Positions 6,366 through 10,027 of a DNA stretch of 10,027 nucleotides are shown one piece after another (positions within the stretch are counted from its first letter, which is position 1; each line of letters starts with the position of its first letter). Made by a program: the position numbers and the translations under genes. The stretch comes from Eggerthellaceae bacterium UBA5808 (GTDB lineage: Bacteria > Actinomycetota > Coriobacteriia > Coriobacteriales > Eggerthellaceae): NCBI GenBank assembly GCA_002417975.1, contig DIDE01000020.1:30396-40422 (forward strand). The letters are read 5' to 3'. The notes beneath the pieces were generated by a model. It saw only the letters and a list, made by a program, of their open reading frames with translations. It was not told where the DNA came from and made no database searches.

Positions 6366-7441
6366 AGTCTTAGTACTCCTGTAAACGCATCACGTAAGGC
6401 TTTAGGATCGTGCCAGGTTGGACGAAGCGGATCAACAAAATTTCTCGCTATAACAATCGGTCCCATACTTTGAATCCTCTGAGCCATTTCGTAGTCAACC
6501 TCGACTGATCGAATACGATGGTCATCATCAGGCCCCTTAGTATGACCTGCGATACGATGCTGCGTACGTAACGCTCCATCAGGTGCAGGAAGAAGTTGTG
6601 AAGCACTATGGACAAGTACAAAATCGAGCAGCCCATCCATTCCATGTTGCATCAAAGCTTTTACATGCTCGTAAGCCGAAAGACCCCATGTCTCCCCCTG
6701 CATGTCAGCCAAGCTGCATACAAAGAGCGTTTTACCACGGGAGGAACGAATAGCTTCAAGCACACCAGGAACAAGTAAGTTTGGGATAATTGAAGTAAAC
6801 AAAGAACCAGGACCAAGCACAATAAGATCGGCTTCGCATATTGCTTTTATTGCTGCAGGGTATGCCGTGCCCGTATGATCTTCTTTAAGCCATACGTGTT
6901 CGAGCGCAGTATGAGAATGAGAAATATTTGCTTGTCCTTCTATCACTTTCCCATCGCACGTTTGCCCGCAAAGCACAATGTTATCAAGCGTCGAAGGATA
7001 CACATGGCCACGCGCATGAAGAAGCTGCTCACAAATCGATACCGCCTGAGGAAAAGAGCCAGTCGCATCTTCCAGAGCAGACAGCATTAAATTGCCGAGT
7101 GTATGATCTTCGGCAAATTCAAATCGATACTTAAATGCTTTCGTTAACGGATCTTTTGGATCACCAGCACATGCAACAAGACATTTCCGCACATCACCTG
7201 GAGGCGTAACGCCAGCCTTTTCGCGCAAAATGCCCGTTGAACCACCATCATCAGCCATAGCTACAACAGCAGATGTATGAACGCCCATGGATAAAAGTGT
7301 CTTAATTGAAACAGGCGCACCCGTACCGCCGCCTATAACAACAGCATGTGCTTGATCGCTTGATGAAACAACAGGTTTCTCATTACTAATACGCTGAAAA
7401 GCAGCAGTCGCTGTGGGGTCTTGCTTAAAGGGTTGTTTCAT
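6344..7441 (-). CDS. yvcK: YvcK/CofD-like gluconeogenesis and cell-shape factor
   Basis: YvcK-family proteins share the fold of the F420 enzyme CofD and bind UDP-sugars. They are needed for normal morphology on gluconeogenic carbon sources in Bacillus and influence cell-wall synthesis in Mycobacterium (CuvA). The 365-residue protein shows GGGTGAP (37-43), DDGGSTG (64-70), PPGDVRK (80-86), GNLML (116-120) and GPGSLFTSIIPNLLV (from 210). These are conserved blocks around the nucleotide-binding pocket. About 30 poorly conserved residues precede the core. The ATG shares one base with the rapZ stop (TAATG), and AAGGGGG at 7451-7457 lies nine bases upstream, so translation is probably coupled. True F420 2-phospho-L-lactate transferase is unlikely given this gene context. 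Confidence 0.96.
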   Translation of the reverse strand: MKQPFKQDPTATAAFQRISNEKPVVSSSDQAHAVVIGGGTGAPVSIKTLLSMGVHTSAVVAMADDGGSTGILREKAGVTPPGDVRKCLVACAGDPKDPLTKAFKYRFEFAEDHTLGNLMLSALEDATGSFPQAVSICEQLLHARGHVYPSTLDNIVLCGQTCDGKVIEGQANISHSHTALEHVWLKEDHTGTAYPAAIKAICEADLIVLGPGSLFTSIIPNLLVPGVLEAIRSSRGKTLFVCSLADMQGETWGLSAYEHVKALMQHGMDGLLDFVLVHSASQLLPAPDGALRTQHRIAGHTKGPDDDHRIRSVEVDYEMAQRIQSMGPIVIARNFVDPLRPTWHDPKALRDAFTGVLRLCRSPQM

Positions 7442-8457
7442 TAATCTTGACCCCCTTCATGCTCAGGATCTACATCAGCGCGAGAAAGATCCCGATGCGA
7501 AATATGTACGCGATAACCAAGTTCTTTAAGAAACGCACCCGTTGCTTCAGCCAAAGCAACGCTTCTGTGTTGGCCACCGGTACAACCAATTGCAATAGCA
7601 AGTTGCTGCTTACCCTCTTTAACGTATCCCGGCATGATGCACCCAAGAAGAGCTTTCCAATGAGTTAGGAACTCGATTGTTTCGGGTCGTTTTAAAACGT
7701 AGTCTCGTACCGGAGCATCAAGCCCCGTTTTATGACGTAGCTCGGGAACATAATAAGGGTTCGGAAGAAAACGCACATCAATAACGATATCTGCATCAGT
7801 TGCTGCCCCATGCTTAAAGCCAAATGAATATACAACAACTGCAAGACCAGCCTTAACGCTATGATCACTAAAACGTCGCGTTAATTCTCTACGAAGCTCG
7901 ATCGGCTTCATATATGACGTGTCAATAATGAGATTTGCCTGCTCATGCAATTCAGATAAGATTTCACGCTCACGGGAAATGCCTTGCATAATCGTCATCT
8001 GATTATCTGTGCACATTGGATGACGACGACGGCTCTCCTTGTATCGAGCAAGAATCGTTTCATCACTTGCATCTAGGAACATAACACGATAGCCAATGCC
8101 AAGATCACGCAAATGGTGTAGCTCGGTCGTTAGCTCATCAAAGCAACCACTATTTCTGGCATCACATACAACCGCAAGACGACGCGGACCACCATCCTGT
8201 CCAGGAATAGTATCTGAAGTCACTAAACTAAATAAAAGTGATGGAGGAAGGTTATCGATGCAGAAATAGCCTAAATCCTCGAACGTATGCATTGCCTCCG
8301 TACGACCTGCACCGCTCATCCCCGTAATGATAATAAGATCAGACTCTGCCCGCAGTCCCTTTATAGGAGACGATAGAGTGCTTGATGCTGGCACATCAGC
8401 AGACGTAGAAGAGGCATGATCGTTGGTGTGTTCTTGATCACGCATGGTCATTAGCAT
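7441..8457 (-). CDS. rapZ: RapZ/YvcJ family nucleotide-binding protein
   Basis: This family comprises P-loop ATP/GTP-binding proteins. E. coli RapZ is an RNA-binding adaptor that controls GlmS through small RNAs, while the Gram-positive YvcJ role is less clear. The 338-residue protein has a Walker A-type loop GMSGAGRT (46-53), with Arg replacing the usual Lys. It also has FEDLGYFCIDNLPPSLL and the C-terminal family signature GCTGGQHRSVALAE. About 38 Ser/Thr-rich, low-complexity residues precede the core, longer than in E. coli. The ATG at 8457 has AAGGA five bases upstream; in-frame ATGs at 8451 and 8445 would shorten it only slightly. The gene overlaps the end of uvrC by 20 bases and yvcK by one. 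Confidence 0.96.
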   Translation of the reverse strand: MLMTMRDQEHTNDHASSTSADVPASSTLSSPIKGLRAESDLIIITGMSGAGRTEAMHTFEDLGYFCIDNLPPSLLFSLVTSDTIPGQDGGPRRLAVVCDARNSGCFDELTTELHHLRDLGIGYRVMFLDASDETILARYKESRRRHPMCTDNQMTIMQGISREREILSELHEQANLIIDTSYMKPIELRRELTRRFSDHSVKAGLAVVVYSFGFKHGAATDADIVIDVRFLPNPYYVPELRHKTGLDAPVRDYVLKRPETIEFLTHWKALLGCIMPGYVKEGKQQLAIAIGCTGGQHRSVALAEATGAFLKELGYRVHISHRDLSRADVDPEHEGGQD

Positions 8458-10027
8458 TCACATCCTTATTCTGATCAGCATCTTGATGACTTGTTTCACG
8501 CATATCATTATACTGCTCAAGTAGCTCATATAAATCTTGGGCTACAGCATCCGGAACAACATGAGCATCTTTAATATCCTGCAAAGAAGCTTCTCGCAGC
8601 CGCTTAAAGCTTTTAAAATGCTTACGCAATGCTTTTCTCCGAACAGGACCTAACCCTGGAACGTCATTCAGAATTGACTCCGTCATACCCTTGCCGCGCA
8701 ATTCACGATGGAACGAAATAGCGCAACGATGTGCCTCATCTCGAACACGCTTTACCAGATAAAGAGAGGGCGATCCAGAAGGAAGTACCACTGGCCCCGT
8801 ATCTTGCCAAGGAACAAATAATTCCTCATCTCGTTTAGCCAAACCTGCAAGACCAATATCAGTGATACCAAGTTTAGCAAGCTGCTCTTCGGCAGCATGC
8901 AATTGAGGTTTGCCGCCATCAACAATTAAAAGATCGGGTTTAGACCCAAAACGTTGATCAGCCATTCGTTCGGGAGCATATCGACGTCCAAGAACCTCAC
9001 TCATCATCGCAAAGTCGTTTGCTTCTTCGCTTTCCATCCGAATACGAAATCGGCGGTATTGATTTTTGTCAGGCTTGCCATCAGTAAAAACGACCATCGA
9101 GGCAACAGAAAATGCACCATGAATGGTGGAAACATCAAAACATTCAATGCGCAACGGTGGACGATCAAGAGCAAGAGCACTCTCTAGTTGTATGAGTGCC
9201 TGATTGATCCGTTTGTCATCATAATTGGTTCGCACCTTATAACGCATTAGCGTATGCTTAGCATTCACCGTCGCCATATTAAGCAAGTCATGTTTATCAC
9301 CACGCTGTACTGTTTCAAAATGAACATGAGCGCCATAGGGACTTGCAAGTTTTTCGGTTAGCCATGCCTCCATAGCCGATGCATCCTCAACCATCCAAGG
9401 AATGATCACTTCTTTGGGGATTGATGTCGTTGCATCGTAGTAGCGTAAAAGGAACATATGCAGCAAATCATCGTCAGGAACAGCTTTACCTTTGTTAAGG
9501 ATGAACTCATTCTTATTTACGATACTACCCTCACGCACCATAAGGACATGCACACCTGTAATTGTCTCTTCGCGATAGATGCCAATGACATCAGCATCTA
9601 TATTCTTATTCGTAATCGCATGCTGCCGATCGCTCAAACTGCGAATGATATCAATGCGTGACTTCACGCGTTCCGCACGTTCAAAATCAAGATCACGGGC
9701 TGCAGCATCCATTTCGTCGGTGAGTTCACCGATAAACTCACGATGATGACCATGAAGAAAACGCTCAACTTTTACTACATTTTCTCGATATGCTTCTTGC
9801 GTAATTGCACCACAACATGCACCAGGTCCTATACCAACATGACAATCAAAACACGGCCTATGGGGCTCTTGCGAAAAAGCTTCAAACCCATCACGCTCGA
9901 TAATTCGATTCATACGTCGCCATTCAGCACATTTGGTTGTACAAATCGGTACGATTTTTCTAACAATGTCTATTAACGATCGAGCAGCACGACTATTCGT
10001 ATACGGACCAAAATAATGCGTATCTTT
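8438..10027 (-). CDS. uvrC: UvrABC excinuclease subunit C (5' end outside window)
   Basis: UvrC makes both incisions in nucleotide excision repair. The frame is open from the stop at 8438 to the right edge, giving 529 visible residues; the ATG at 9913 is internal, since the codons upstream read KDTHYFGPYTNSRAARSLID, typical UvrC sequence. Most of the N-terminal GIY-YIG nuclease lies outside the window. Visible are the cysteine-containing region (residues about 29-72), a UVR domain (about 98-130) for UvrB contact, and the RNase H-like nuclease with ECFDVSTIHG (catalytic-type Asp298), LLIVDGGKPQ and VKRVRDEAHR. A helix-hairpin-helix region (about 451-500) with VPGLGPVRRKALRKHF follows. The tail is Asp/Asn-rich. 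One canonical cluster cysteine appears to be Gly. The end overlaps rapZ by 20 bases. Confidence 0.97.
   Translation of the reverse strand, partial: KDTHYFGPYTNSRAARSLIDIVRKIVPICTTKCAEWRRMNRIIERDGFEAFSQEPHRPCFDCHVGIGPGACCGAITQEAYRENVVKVERFLHGHHREFIGELTDEMDAAARDLDFERAERVKSRIDIIRSLSDRQHAITNKNIDADVIGIYREETITGVHVLMVREGSIVNKNEFILNKGKAVPDDDLLHMFLLRYYDATTSIPKEVIIPWMVEDASAMEAWLTEKLASPYGAHVHFETVQRGDKHDLLNMATVNAKHTLMRYKVRTNYDDKRINQALIQLESALALDRPPLRIECFDVSTIHGAFSVASMVVFTDGKPDKNQYRRFRIRMESEEANDFAMMSEVLGRRYAPERMADQRFGSKPDLLIVDGGKPQLHAAEEQLAKLGITDIGLAGLAKRDEELFVPWQDTGPVVLPSGSPSLYLVKRVRDEAHRCAISFHRELRGKGMTESILNDVPGLGPVRRKALRKHFKSFKRLREASLQDIKDAHVVPDAVAQDLYELLEQYNDMRETSHQDADQNKDVNANDHA

Noticed and set aside
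8438..9913. uvrC starting at the ATG at 9913
   Set aside because: The frame upstream of 9913 is open to the window edge and encodes conserved UvrC sequence (YFGPYTN), so this ATG is an internal methionine.

Overview
The window is a dense chromosomal housekeeping segment. Every gene lies on the minus strand, so it reads from right to left. The order is uvrC (5' end beyond the right edge), rapZ, yvcK, whiA, gapA, pgk, tpiA, gpmI, secG, a tRNA-Leu(GAG) gene, and the first codons of an unidentified gene that runs off the left edge. The chain uvrC-rapZ-yvcK-whiA-gap-pgk-tpi-secG is the order typical of Actinobacteria. Base composition looks moderate to AT-leaning rather than GC-rich, and a cofactor-independent phosphoglycerate mutase is inserted between tpiA and secG. 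Together these suggest a low-GC actinobacterium, most likely a member of the Coriobacteriia. That placement is inference; no taxonomic marker was searched.

Right block (5436-10027): the nucleotide-excision repair nuclease gene uvrC overlaps rapZ, rapZ overlaps yvcK by one base, and yvcK overlaps whiA by 22 bases. This is a tightly coupled unit for DNA repair, a P-loop nucleotide-binding regulator, a cell-wall/carbon-metabolism factor and the WhiA regulator.

Middle block (2273-5435): gapA has its own leader, with a candidate -10 and a perfect inverted repeat bracketing its -35 region. It is followed by a strong intrinsic terminator. Next come pgk and tpiA (8-base overlap) and gpmI (directly abutting tpiA). 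These four enzymes carry out consecutive lower-glycolysis steps, from triose phosphates to 2-phosphoglycerate.

Left block (1-720): secG has its own well-formed promoter in the tail of gpmI and probably starts at an internal GTG. A tRNA-Leu gene with an encoded CCA and its own extended -10 promoter follows, ending in an intrinsic terminator. The rest is the leader of the left-edge gene. Two perfect inverted repeats (8 bp and 9 bp) interlock there in the order expected of an H-type RNA pseudoknot, ending one base before the Shine-Dalgarno sequence. This is the most unusual signal in an otherwise conventional region. No mobile element, CRISPR array or phage gene was seen.
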